DNA of 42,062 bases from Gammaproteobacteria bacterium (GTDB lineage: Bacteria > Pseudomonadota > Gammaproteobacteria > DSM-16500), in NCBI GenBank assembly GCA_021323555.1, contig JAJONP010000002.1:1-42062 (forward strand), in the 5' to 3' direction. How positions within the stretch are numbered: the first letter of the stretch is position 1; the number at the start of each line of letters is the position of its first letter. The notes beneath the pieces were generated by a model. That model made no database searches. It had not been told where the DNA came from and saw only the letters and a program-made list of their open reading frames with translations. This document shows positions 1-7,755 of the stretch, one piece after another. The translations under genes were made by a program, and so were the position numbers.

Positions 1-2
1 CC

Positions 3-716
3 TCTAAAATATTCTTGGATGGTAGAGAAGTTGACGTTGAACATAAAGCTATTTTCATGTTGGATGATTATAAAAATTTACATGAGAAGTATTTTACAAA
101 TGAAATAAGCGAAGATAATTATCTCTCAGAAAGAATAGGAATTGTTTTGCAATACCTCCAACGTCATCATTCTTCTAAAGCTACTCATGATCATGCAGTT
201 GCTGTAGACCGTAATATGACGGGTGAAATGAAACAAAAAAAGAGTTACGGAAATGCTGCGAAGGCAAGAGAAAACTTGGCAAGCTTGAAAACAGAGAAAC
301 TTGAAACTCGCACTGTCCGACAGGAGAAAGATGAAAAAACTGAGGCAGAAGTCCAAGCAGCCAAAAATGTTTCTGGAGAAAAAGTAGAAGCAGAGACAGA
401 AGAAGCAGAAAAAATTCAAGCAAAAAAAAATGTCGATGTAGGGAAAAGCAGTCTTGTTGAAAACATTGAAACAGCTAGCACGGGCAAACGCGATGAATGG
501 AGTGATCTATTAGGAGAGTTAGGCGCAGAAAGCACCGAGCTCACATCAGCACCCCCTAGAGAGACGCCTTCTGTTGTCGACAAGATGATAAACACAGGGA
601 AAGCAGCCGTGGCATTAGAGAAAAAACCAGAAGAAACAAAAAATAAAGCAGAAAATAAAAAAGACCCTGGGGAAGAGAATAACGAGACTTCCCCAACACC
701 ACGACCCCGCCGCTAA
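3..716 (+). CDS. Hypothetical charged coiled-coil protein, 5'-truncated by the window edge
   Basis: The reading frame is open to the left edge of the window, so this is the C-terminal part of a longer protein; the TTG at 15 is only an internal codon with no ribosome site. The first ~60 visible residues look globular. The rest is a low-complexity stretch dominated by Lys, Glu and Ala (about residues 75-150 from the TTG), then a hydrophilic tail ending in Pro/Arg (TPRPRR). No signal peptide, membrane segment or enzymatic motif is visible. I do not recognise a family. It lies in the same orientation as the coiled-coil gene at 828, about 110 bases away, and the two could be related in role. Long charged coiled-coil proteins of this kind are frequent among secreted effectors of Legionellales, but nothing in the sequence proves secretion. 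Confidence 0.75.
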   Translation, partial: SKIFLDGREVDVEHKAIFMLDDYKNLHEKYFTNEISEDNYLSERIGIVLQYLQRHHSSKATHDHAVAVDRNMTGEMKQKKSYGNAAKARENLASLKTEKLETRTVRQEKDEKTEAEVQAAKNVSGEKVEAETEEAEKIQAKKNVDVGKSSLVENIETASTGKRDEWSDLLGELGAESTELTSAPPRETPSVVDKMINTGKAAVALEKKPEETKNKAENKKDPGEENNETSPTPRPRR

Positions 717-827
717 AAATCTTGTGAGAAAAACGCTATTTCGGATGTAATCAATTTGCCTGATAGAGTATAATCCCTGCGGTTTGATTAAATCCTATTA
801 TTAACAGTAACGAGAGAGGTATGTGTG

Positions 828-1934
828 ATGGCATTACGTCATAATTATCGTCAACGCACGGATGCAGTAGATGAGCTGCTTAATGGAGTAAGAGAGGCGC
901 AACAAAGAGCATTAGCAAAAGAGGAAGCTGAACTGGCCGAAGAAAAAGAAAAACTAAAACAATCGGAAGCGAGGCTTCAACAAGCAGGAGAGAAGCTTGC
1001 AGAAGAAAAAGCTGGACTAGCAAAGGTAAAAGCCGAACTAGCAACGATAAAACAATTGGAACCCTTATCAGAACAAGAAGCAGCTCTGTGTGGAGAAGCG
1101 AGTCAATTAGCTAACCGCTATACTGAGCAATTCAAACCACGAACGCTGTTAGCAATTTCTATCAAAAAAGGAATACAAGAATATCAGGGATTAGAGACAC
1201 TTGCGTTAAAGAAAGAAAAACTCGCGGCTTTAGAGAAGACATTAGAAGCTATTGAAAAAGCGCGTGTGGAAGAGGACGCAGTCGAACGGCAATACGTTGA
1301 AAAAATGACTGCATGGAAAGATACATTAGCTCAAATAAAAGCGCAGTTGGATGAATTGCCTGAAGATCGCAGCCCTTATGCCGCATATATTAAAGGGTAT
1401 GAATTGAGTATAGATCTTGTTAAACGAGTTGAGGGGATATTTGAAAAAACATACCCTGGGAAACAAAAACTTGATGTCGCATGTCTTACATTAAAAAATA
1501 ACGTAGGTGCATTGGCAGAAAAATTACAGGCTGAATTACCTGACCATGCCATGGGAACACCACCTAGCCCTGTTAGTTCCATGCAGGCAAGTAGTAGTAC
1601 ACCACCACGATCAGGTAGCGATTCGGATCAGATAGCAGCAGCATCTCCATCTCCTTCTTCGGATAGAAGCTCAGGCGATGTGTCACCTGAGAGAAGCCCT
1701 AAAAAAGAAAAAGAAGTAGATGAAAAAGAAATACCGATGCAAAATCAGCTTGCAGGCTTTTCTTTGCAACCTAAATCAGCAGCGCCGCAAAAACCGGCTG
1801 CGCCTGTTCCACCTAAGAAGGGTATTCTTAGCGGATTATTTGGTAAAAAATCCAAAGAACCTAGTGCAACAGTAACGCCTGCTAATCCACAACAGCAAGC
1901 AAAATCAGGTACTGGTTTCAAGGCTAATTACTAA
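828..1934 (+). CDS. Hypothetical coiled-coil protein with disordered C-terminal tail
   Basis: A 368-residue protein of unknown function. The ATG at 828 is preceded at good distance by GAGAGAGG; a GTG one codon upstream is possible but less likely. Residues ~20-90 form a strongly heptad-like Glu/Lys/Ala/Leu coiled coil, followed by further helical sequence to ~residue 230 and then a Ser/Pro-rich, probably disordered tail that contains a short hydrophobic patch (GILSGLFGKK). No signal peptide or transmembrane segment is seen. A TATAAT box lies at 769-774. The gene ends at a strong hairpin terminator, so it is probably transcribed alone or with the upstream gene. The architecture (coiled coil plus disordered tail) is compatible with a Dot/Icm-type effector or a structural scaffold; this is inference. 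Confidence 0.85.
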   Translation: MALRHNYRQRTDAVDELLNGVREAQQRALAKEEAELAEEKEKLKQSEARLQQAGEKLAEEKAGLAKVKAELATIKQLEPLSEQEAALCGEASQLANRYTEQFKPRTLLAISIKKGIQEYQGLETLALKKEKLAALEKTLEAIEKARVEEDAVERQYVEKMTAWKDTLAQIKAQLDELPEDRSPYAAYIKGYELSIDLVKRVEGIFEKTYPGKQKLDVACLTLKNNVGALAEKLQAELPDHAMGTPPSPVSSMQASSSTPPRSGSDSDQIAAASPSPSSDRSSGDVSPERSPKKEKEVDEKEIPMQNQLAGFSLQPKSAAPQKPAAPVPPKKGILSGLFGKKSKEPSATVTPANPQQQAKSGTGFKANY

Positions 1935-1958
1935 TTAGTCACACAAGCCCCTTTCTTC

Positions 1959-1997
1959 CCTCTTCCTGAATTGCATGTACAGGAAGAGGGTTTTTTG
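1959..1997 (+). terminator. Rho-independent terminator
   Basis: A perfect 11-bp stem (CCCTCTTCCTG at 1959-1969, CAGGAAGAGGG at 1981-1991) with an 11-base loop is followed directly by six T. It sits 25 bases after the stop codon of the coiled-coil gene and insulates it from the recombinase pair downstream. Confidence 0.92.
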
Positions 1998-2019
1998 ATG
2001 TGACAAAAAAGGAGATTAT

Positions 2020-2049
2020 TGAAAAACGAAAAACTCTTTCTGTTATAAT
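2020..2049 (+). promoter_or_regulatory. Likely sigma-70 promoter of the recombinase-like pair
   Basis: TTGAAA at 2020-2025 and TATAAT at 2044-2049 are separated by 18 bases and lie about 30 bases before the start of the first recombinase-like gene, just after the terminator of the preceding gene. Confidence 0.6.
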
Positions 2050-2080
2050 AAATGCTTTCAGCAGAGGGGCATAAAGAAAC

Positions 2081-3316
2081 ATGGAAAGTAATCCTAAGCC
2101 TTTCTCCATTTTTGATTTATTACTACAGTTATTTAATCAGAATAATGGAAAAATAGTTCTTCCAGAATTTGCAAAACATGACCTTGAAGCCGCGCTTAAT
2201 TTCTTAAGACATTCTCATGATTATTATTACCATGAAACACTTGTTTTATATTTTTTCGAAATAGAATATTTACTGCTGTGGGCATGGTTAATTATTAAAA
2301 AATCTATTCTTCACCTAAATGAGCAGGATATTCAAAAATATATAGCATTTCGCTTAAATCCTTCTATGCCTGGGGGAGACACATGGCCAAATCCTCGTTT
2401 TATTGAAGGCAGGAGTATCGCAACAACTCCTCAGGGCTCGCAGCCGTTTATATCAACTGACATTGAACAAAAAAATAAAAAGAAAGTAAAAAAATATCGC
2501 CTTTCACGAAGAGGGATTAAAAAAATAATGAATGTCATAGACAAGTTTTATAATTTTTTATTACTGAAAGGGAAAATTTTTAACTACTCTCCACTTCTAC
2601 CTTTTGATCAAGAGGAAAATGATATCCTGGAGCAGCAACTGCCAACAGAGATACAACAATTAACGGAAATTCAATGGCAATATTGTATTAAAGTCGCACG
2701 AAAAATGGCTGATGATGATCCAAATCAAGGTGAAAAAACATTGTTCATCATCATTCTTTTTTATTGGCTTTATCCGCATGTGATTGAGATGACTGCTCGT
2801 GGCAACTGGATACCACAGATGAATCACTTTTATAAGGGGAATAAACAAAACTGGCAGCTCAAGGTATTAGACAAGAAAAAAAAGCTACGTACTATATGGG
2901 TGAGCCATGAGATGTTAGAGGCTTTAAAACGGTATCGAACAAGTCGCGGGTTAAAGCCGCTACCTTCAATACTGGATACCAGCCCTCTGCTGCCAAACGA
3001 AAAAGGACTGGCTATTACTGGTGAATCAGATATTAGAAAGATAGTTCAGGATTGTTTTGATAAGGTCATTGAAGAGCTACGGAAAGATAAGCTATCGAGG
3101 GAAGCCGATAAAATGGAATTAGCTACGATAACTGATCTACGTCAAACAGGTATATTGGATGATATGAGAAAGCGTGGTTTTTCTCAAATACAAGTTCAGA
3201 AAAAAATGGGAGAGGATTTGAATGCTCTTTCAACTTATCCGTATAACGATAGCCAGATGAAAAAGCGATATGAATCCGCTAAAAATAAAAAACTTATTGA
3301 GAGATTTGAAGTATGA
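2081..3316 (+). CDS. Degenerate tyrosine-recombinase-like protein (copy A)
   Basis: A 411-residue protein with the layout of a tyrosine recombinase/phage integrase. An N-terminal core-binding-like region (about residues 35-90, ending LNEQDIQKYIAF) precedes a catalytic-like domain (about 195-400) with family landmarks such as MNHFYKGNKQNW and LKRYRTSRGLKPLP. Catalytic residues are eroded. The box I Arg expected in the G-L-R-x-S-E-L position reads YPHVIEM, so Arg is replaced by His. The beta-hairpin Lys region (DKKKKLR) is kept. The H-x-x-R box reads TDLRQT, so His is lost and Arg kept. A Tyr (STYPY) remains near the C-terminus. The start has AGAGGGGC 9-10 bases upstream. The stop overlaps the next gene by four bases, so the two are translationally coupled. 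It is probably not an active recombinase; a DNA-binding role with its neighbour is possible. Confidence 0.8.
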   Translation: MESNPKPFSIFDLLLQLFNQNNGKIVLPEFAKHDLEAALNFLRHSHDYYYHETLVLYFFEIEYLLLWAWLIIKKSILHLNEQDIQKYIAFRLNPSMPGGDTWPNPRFIEGRSIATTPQGSQPFISTDIEQKNKKKVKKYRLSRRGIKKIMNVIDKFYNFLLLKGKIFNYSPLLPFDQEENDILEQQLPTEIQQLTEIQWQYCIKVARKMADDDPNQGEKTLFIIILFYWLYPHVIEMTARGNWIPQMNHFYKGNKQNWQLKVLDKKKKLRTIWVSHEMLEALKRYRTSRGLKPLPSILDTSPLLPNEKGLAITGESDIRKIVQDCFDKVIEELRKDKLSREADKMELATITDLRQTGILDDMRKRGFSQIQVQKKMGEDLNALSTYPYNDSQMKKRYESAKNKKLIERFEV

Positions 3317-4488
3317 AAAATCGCCCTAAGCCTTTCCCTATTTTTGATACAGCAAATTTATTTAATATTCCGCCTATCAAGATACTTCTTCCAGAATTTA
3401 CAAGCCATGATCTTGAAGTTACACTAAATTTTTTAAAAAAATATGATAACAAAATAACACTTACTTTGTATTCTCGTGAAATAGAACGTTTACTGTTGTG
3501 GGCATGGTTGGTTGTTAAAAAATCCGCTCTTTATCTTAACGACCAAGATATCCAGAAATATATTGAATTTCGTCGTACTCTTCCAACTTCTTGGATAAGT
3601 ATTAAGAAAAATCCGCGCTTTATTAAAAAAGGAAAAACATGGCGAGTTCATCCAGATTGGCGGCCCTTTGAGGCAACTCTCATTACACAACATACAAAAA
3701 AGATAAAACGAGAACAGCTTCGACATCCACTTTTGCAAAAAGAGATTTCAAGAATTTTTACAGTACTCAATAAGTTTTATACTTTTTTTCTAGTTAAAAA
3801 AAGAGCGCCAACTAACCCTATAAGACTTGCCTGGCGAAAAGGTCTACGTGTGTTGAAGCAACAATTACCACAAGAAACGGTAAAACGGCTGACGGAAATT
3901 CAATGGCAATATTGCGTTAAAGCAGCATTACAACTCGCTGCGAATGATCCTGATCGCCATGAGAAAATATTATTTATTATTACTATTTTTTATCTGCTGT
4001 ACCCACTTCCTTCTGAATTAGTTGCGTCTAATCACTGGACACCCAAAATGAATCATTTTTATCAAGATAGGAATAAAAACTGGTGGTTTAAAGTGCATAA
4101 TAATGGCAGGCTACGTGCGGTTGCTGTAAGTGATGATATGCTAAATGCTTTGAAACGCTATCGACTTAGCAAAGGTTTAAAGCCCTTACCTTCGCCAAAA
4201 GATAATATACCTTTATTAATAGTAAAACCAGGCGAAGGTGCTATTGCTCAAATATGGAAGTTAAAGGACTTGGTTCAACAATGTTTTAATATGGCTGCTA
4301 TACAATTACGAAAAAATAAGTTATTCAATGAAGCCAATGCCCTGAAGCAGGCAACGATAACATGGATACGCAATACAGGTATTTCAGATGACGTGAATAA
4401 ACGCCGGCGTCCTATAGAACATGTGAGAGAGGATGTGGGATATGTGAAAGATACTTCAAAAGCTATCATGAATCAGTATAAAACCTGA
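3313..4488 (+). CDS. Degenerate tyrosine-recombinase-like protein (copy B)
   Basis: A 391-residue paralogue of the preceding gene; both begin with a similar PKPF-IFD leader, share LTEIQWQYC in the linker before the catalytic-like domain, MNHFY and LKRYR-S-GLKPLPS, and are similar along their whole length. Its ATG overlaps the stop of copy A (ATGA). Erosion differs from copy A. Box I reads YPLPSEL (Arg to Leu). The hairpin Lys region reads VHNNGRLR (Lys lost). The second Arg box reads TWIRNT (His lost, Arg kept). A candidate Tyr sits in the last residues (NQYKT). With two or three of the usual Arg-Lys-His-Arg-His-Tyr set missing, strand cleavage is unlikely. The preserved long reading frame and coupling argue that the pair is still used, perhaps as a heterodimeric DNA-binding module; this is inference. 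Confidence 0.8.
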   Translation: MKNRPKPFPIFDTANLFNIPPIKILLPEFTSHDLEVTLNFLKKYDNKITLTLYSREIERLLLWAWLVVKKSALYLNDQDIQKYIEFRRTLPTSWISIKKNPRFIKKGKTWRVHPDWRPFEATLITQHTKKIKREQLRHPLLQKEISRIFTVLNKFYTFFLVKKRAPTNPIRLAWRKGLRVLKQQLPQETVKRLTEIQWQYCVKAALQLAANDPDRHEKILFIITIFYLLYPLPSELVASNHWTPKMNHFYQDRNKNWWFKVHNNGRLRAVAVSDDMLNALKRYRLSKGLKPLPSPKDNIPLLIVKPGEGAIAQIWKLKDLVQQCFNMAAIQLRKNKLFNEANALKQATITWIRNTGISDDVNKRRRPIEHVREDVGYVKDTSKAIMNQYKT

Positions 4489-4525
4489 TATATAGAATCT
4501 ACACTTATTCGTCCTTTTCACCTCC

Positions 4526-4569
4526 TATTCTCGCACGCTGCAATCCCCATATTTCATTATCACTTGTTT
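4526..4569 (-). repeat. Orphan copy of the 3' end of the phosphoribosyltransferase gene
   Basis: These 44 bases match 5079-5125, the last codons of the phosphoribosyltransferase gene, in the same orientation, with one 3-base gap and a few substitutions. Read on the minus strand they would encode TSDNE-xxx-LQRARI, like the true C-terminus TSDNEVLELLQRARI. The two copies bracket the vapBC remnant. The arrangement resembles the displaced gene end left when an element integrates at a gene's 3' end, or a small tandem duplication. Confidence 0.75.
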
Positions 4570-4597
4570 AATGACTCAACTGAGTTTTACATAATGC

Positions 4598-4726
4598 TTA
4601 TGGATAGAGAGCAAGTTCCGGCGCGACCTGCTTAATAGATGCATAGTTTTTATCGTTATGCAGTAAAGTTAATTGATACTCCGTAGCTATTTGGGCAATC
4701 AGGCAATCTATTGAGCTACGAACAGT
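4598..4726 (-). pseudogene. vapC: VapC (PIN-domain toxin) C-terminal remnant
   Basis: The minus strand encodes 42 residues in one frame, beginning TVRSSIDCLIAQIATEY and continuing with LTLLHNDKNYASI to a TAA. This is the hallmark C-terminal part of VapC PIN-domain RNases, in which Asp residues of the IDCLIA and HND-D/N segments belong to the metal-binding acidic cluster. No start codon and no N-terminal two thirds are present: the frame joins directly to the 3' end of vapB in a different frame. An internal deletion has therefore removed roughly the first 80-90 residues of the toxin, leaving it dead. Confidence 0.85.
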
Positions 4727-4917
4727 TTTCTCATTTTTTTATAATCATAATTCTCTCGGATGTTGATTTTGCCTTTTAATTCCCGTATATCATGTCGACG
4801 ATGGTTTTCTACAAATTCTTTTAGCGCCAATTCGATCAATTCTCGTTTACTCGATGCTGTCGTATAGCGAAAAGCTTCTTTAACCAGACTATCGTTTAAT
4901 ACAATATTCGTACGCAT
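4708..4917 (-). CDS. vapB: VapB-family antitoxin, C-terminus altered by a deletion
   Basis: About 69 residues beginning MRTNIVLNDSLVKEA, a VapB/ribbon-helix-helix type antitoxin: the N-terminal strand-helix-helix binds operator DNA and the C-terminal part (INIRENYDYKKMR) normally wraps the VapC toxin. The chosen ATG at 4915-4917 has GGAGGTG just upstream; the longer reading frame back to 5043 has no ribosome site and runs through the operator. The last residues (KLFVAQ) come from reading out of frame into the remaining vapC sequence, so the natural stop was lost with the deletion. It may still repress its own promoter, but there is no functional toxin to neutralise. It lies between the two copies of the phosphoribosyltransferase gene end. 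Confidence 0.85.
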   Translation of the reverse strand: MRTNIVLNDSLVKEAFRYTTASSKRELIELALKEFVENHRRHDIRELKGKINIRENYDYKKMRKLFVAQ

Positions 4918-4921
4918 ACCG

Positions 4922-4941
4922 ATACACCTCCGTAGGTGTAT
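4922..4941. promoter_or_regulatory. Palindromic operator, probably for VapB
   Basis: A perfect inverted repeat ATACACCT-CCGT-AGGTGTAT lies immediately before the vapB start and contains its ribosome-binding site. Ribbon-helix-helix antitoxins autorepress through palindromes in this position, so this is the probable operator; in RNA it could also form an 8-bp hairpin over the ribosome site. Confidence 0.6.
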
Positions 4942-5075
4942 GCTAATACACTTAAGGCCTCGCTTCAACCCATCATTTACGATTTCGACAATACTGGTTT
5001 TTTTATCCTTTTTGAATTTTTTCAGAAGGTGGCTCAAAAACACAGGCGTGTGTTCGCGTTTTTGCGATTCGCAGC

Positions 5076-5717
5076 TTATATTCTCGCACGCTGCAATAAT
5101 TCCAATACTTCATTATCACTTGTTTGTGGAAAATCTTCATACCATGTGCCTACGCTGTAAAACGGCTCGGGGGTAGATAGGCAAACTAGCTCATCCACTT
5201 CTTTTCTGATTTCTATGCAGATATCAGGCGAACCGACAGGAACCGCAACAATTATTTTAGCAGGCTGAGATTTTTTAAGCGCGCTAATCGCTGCACGCAT
5301 AGTCGCTCCTGTTGCCAAGCCATCATCTACAAGAATAATAGTTTGATGGGTGATAAGAGGCGGTAAAGCTTCATGGCGATAAAGTTTATTTCTACGCGTC
5401 AGTTCGTGGCGTTCTGATGTAATAACTGCATCGATTTGGTTTGTCGTTAATGACAATGAATCTAAAATATCTGAATTAAAGACAATCACATCGTTATTTG
5501 CTATTGCTCCCATTGCCAATTCTTCTTGCCCTGGAACTCCCAGTTTTCTCACCAAATAAATATCCAGTGGTAGCTGAAGTTTTTGGGCAATCTCAAAAGC
5601 CACTGGCACGCCACCTCTGGGTAATGCTAGAACTAATGTATGTGGTTTATTTTGATAAACCATCAGCCGTTCTGCTAATAGCTGACCCGCCTGCGTGCGA
5701 TGATGAAATTTCTTCAT
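5076..5717 (-). CDS. Phosphoribosyltransferase-fold protein
   Basis: A 213-residue protein of the stand-alone PRTase family. The diagnostic PRPP-binding loop is clear: IILVDDGLATGATM, with the two acidic residues followed by the Thr-Gly-Ala-Thr turn. An N-terminal segment (ALPRGGVPVAFEIA and LDIYLVRKLGVPG) is typical of this group of putative phosphoribosyltransferases, whose substrate is not known. The start at 5717 is preferred because AGAGGA lies 7 bases before it; the ATG at 5744 has no ribosome site. It begins one base after the stop of the 63-residue gene upstream, so the two form an operon. Its last ~13 codons are repeated at 4526-4569 beyond the vapBC remnant. Confidence 0.85.
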   Translation of the reverse strand: MKKFHHRTQAGQLLAERLMVYQNKPHTLVLALPRGGVPVAFEIAQKLQLPLDIYLVRKLGVPGQEELAMGAIANNDVIVFNSDILDSLSLTTNQIDAVITSERHELTRRNKLYRHEALPPLITHQTIILVDDGLATGATMRAAISALKKSQPAKIIVAVPVGSPDICIEIRKEVDELVCLSTPEPFYSVGTWYEDFPQTSDNEVLELLQRARI

Positions 5718-5718
5718 A

Positions 5719-5910
5719 TTATTCCTCTTGTTCGTGTCTGCCATATTTATCTAAAGAAATTTTTAAAGCTTTTTCTCGCTGTAATCGGAAGTGCAGTTTT
5801 TCTTCCTCGTGTTTGAGTGACGCATGTAGTCGCGTGATTCGTCCTAAATAAAAATGAATGTCCTTTTGAACACGCAACAATTCTTCTTCGACTGCCTTTG
5901 TATTCTTCAT
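5719..5910 (-). CDS. Small coiled-coil protein
   Basis: A 63-residue, highly charged and probably fully helical protein with leucines at heptad spacing (ELLRVQKDIHFYLGRITRL). The start has GAGGAAA about 7 bases upstream. It is immediately followed by the phosphoribosyltransferase gene, which suggests co-transcription. No family is recognised; a role as a small partner of the downstream enzyme is only a guess. Confidence 0.6.
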   Translation of the reverse strand: MKNTKAVEEELLRVQKDIHFYLGRITRLHASLKHEEEKLHFRLQREKALKISLDKYGRHEQEE

Positions 5911-6300
5911 TATTGAATTTCCTCATTTTAAAGTTTTAGAAAAGATTAATTTTGTAGCAGTATATATATTTTTGATTTTAATTGATGCGGCTAATCTGCC
6001 ATAGTTTGCGTGAGATATATCTTACAAATAATGTAAGCGTATCACTGCTTGTATTCACTCATTGACAGAGAGTGTGCATAGCTGGCATAGTATTTTTTCC
6101 TTTCTTATATCATCTTTTCTAATTAAAACTTCTTAAAAATCCTGCAAAAAATGGAGTTTCATCTCAATTGAGCGCCTATCTCATCATTGAATTTTTTCTT
6201 TTGGTAGGCCAAAATCCGCTCTACTTTTCATCGCTTTAATTTTTATTTAAAAATTAAAGTATAAATTCTAAAGCATAATAATAATCATATCGGTGGTGGC
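5911..6300. promoter_or_regulatory. Divergent intergenic region with palindrome
   Basis: This AT-rich 390-base gap separates the small coiled-coil/PRTase operon from the 461-residue gene. A possible promoter for the latter is TTGACA at 6062-6067 with CATAGT 18 bases on. A perfect 11-bp inverted repeat (CTTTAATTTTT at 6234-6244, AAAAATTAAAG at 6249-6259, 4-base loop) lies 42 bases before the next ATG and could be an operator or leader hairpin. I see no gene here. Confidence 0.45.
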
Positions 6301-7686
6301 ATGGTAACTGAGATAGACGAGGGCAAAGGGTTAGTCAAAGTATATTGGGCAGATATACGTGACCGTGTTAAAAAAGTAGAACCCGCCTTTGCGAAAATTG
6401 TAGATGAACTTAATCCTGATTCAACATTTCCACTGTATTTAGCTTATTATCCTTATGGAGATTTAATCGGGGATACGCGAAGTTTATTTCTTCCTGGCAT
6501 ATGGGGCGGATATCATAGGCTTTCCGATCCAACCCTTCCTAAAGATATTGTTAAGCATTTAGGTTATGGGATGGATAGCGCACCTTTGGGTATGGTTCTT
6601 GAGAAACAATTAGAATATTTTATAGATTTAAAAAACGAAGGGATAAGTATTCCCTGGCTAGTTTACTCTGCTGGTATGTTTTTTCCTTTCTCTTCTATTC
6701 TCAATAAAAAAAGTAGCCGTTTTTACCCTGCTAATGGAATTCTAACAACAACATCGGGCGTCAGATCAGCTTTTATGTTACCTAATATTGGTTGTGCCAC
6801 ACATCATTCTAATTTACAGAGAGATTTCAATGTACAAAGCCCGCCGCCTAAATCTCTCTATGAACATTGGCATGTGTTTAAGGAAATAGTTAATAGTGGA
6901 TTAACAGATTGTAATTGGAATTCCTGTATTATTTATTTTTCAGAAAAATGGATTAACAAGCTTTATTCAGATAAAGCATGGTTAACTTTAAAAATATATT
7001 TTTATGAGTTAGCTTGGTCCTATGCGGAATATAAACGAAGTTATTTTAGCCATGATTTTGCTTTTTCAATGTTTCAAAAGAAACGTAATCTAAAACCTAA
7101 TCCTTATTTAGCAGACACTGCACGTCATTTATTTATAACAGCGCTAGGTGCCGCGCCTGGGTATGCACCCACCAGTGCAGATGAGGGGCTACCTGTCGAG
7201 GCATTACAAAAAGCATTTGTGCAATCTTATGGATTAAAAACCTATTTGCCTACTATCATGGAACCCACTCATTTTAATTTTGAGACAGACCGTTTACCTA
7301 TTTATTATTCTTTACAAAATCCTTCTACGCATGTTTTTTCGCCTAAATCACGAAAAGTATCGAGCACTTTATTTGAGATGCGAGAACTTGAATATATTAT
7401 GCGAATTTATATTGAAGAACTTTCACGAAAAGATAGTATTTGTTTCGATACGGTCATGAGTCAAATGGCACATGATGTAAAATTTCATTATTTTCATAAC
7501 AAGTCTGATCGTCATCATATTGTGAAACCCTCTCATGAAATTGCTGAGGCTGATAATAGATTTGATTATGATAATTTGAAGTATAAAGCCATCGGCGCTA
7601 AATTTGCTGGCGATGCCCGATTTGTACGAGGATGTATTATGATTGCGCCAAATGAGATAAAAGAAAAAAAAGACGATAATAAATGA
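6301..7686 (+). CDS. Conserved-looking hypothetical protein, 461 aa
   Basis: I do not recognise this protein. It is long, soluble-looking and aromatic-rich with mixed predicted helix and strand, and has no signal peptide, transmembrane run or nucleotide-binding loop. Notable segments are FLPGIWGGYHRLSDP (about residues 63-77), a His-rich stretch CATHHSN (about 161-167), LGAAPGYAPTSADEG in the middle, and MIAPNEIKEKK at the end. The composition and codon use match the neighbours, and there is no sign of decay over 461 codons. A GGTGG run just before the ATG may serve as ribosome site. It stands alone, 70 bases upstream of kdsB in the same direction. The Gly/Pro-rich and His-containing segments could form an active site, but no reaction can be named. 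Confidence 0.75.
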   Translation: MVTEIDEGKGLVKVYWADIRDRVKKVEPAFAKIVDELNPDSTFPLYLAYYPYGDLIGDTRSLFLPGIWGGYHRLSDPTLPKDIVKHLGYGMDSAPLGMVLEKQLEYFIDLKNEGISIPWLVYSAGMFFPFSSILNKKSSRFYPANGILTTTSGVRSAFMLPNIGCATHHSNLQRDFNVQSPPPKSLYEHWHVFKEIVNSGLTDCNWNSCIIYFSEKWINKLYSDKAWLTLKIYFYELAWSYAEYKRSYFSHDFAFSMFQKKRNLKPNPYLADTARHLFITALGAAPGYAPTSADEGLPVEALQKAFVQSYGLKTYLPTIMEPTHFNFETDRLPIYYSLQNPSTHVFSPKSRKVSSTLFEMRELEYIMRIYIEELSRKDSICFDTVMSQMAHDVKFHYFHNKSDRHHIVKPSHEIAEADNRFDYDNLKYKAIGAKFAGDARFVRGCIMIAPNEIKEKKDDNK

Positions 7687-7755
7687 TATTTTCTTTTTTT
7701 TTGCAATAATTTCATTTAGAATGAGCAAATTTTCTACTTTATAGAGGTTTATCTC

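Noticed and set aside
4918..5043. N-terminal extension of the VapB reading frame
   Set aside because: The extension translates the operator and upstream DNA; the family start MRTNIVL and its ribosome site are at 4917.
4936..5176. Plus-strand open frames of 74 and 78 aa across the vapB upstream region
   Set aside because: They are out of frame with everything recognisable, lack ribosome sites, and overlap the vapB operator and the end of the phosphoribosyltransferase gene.
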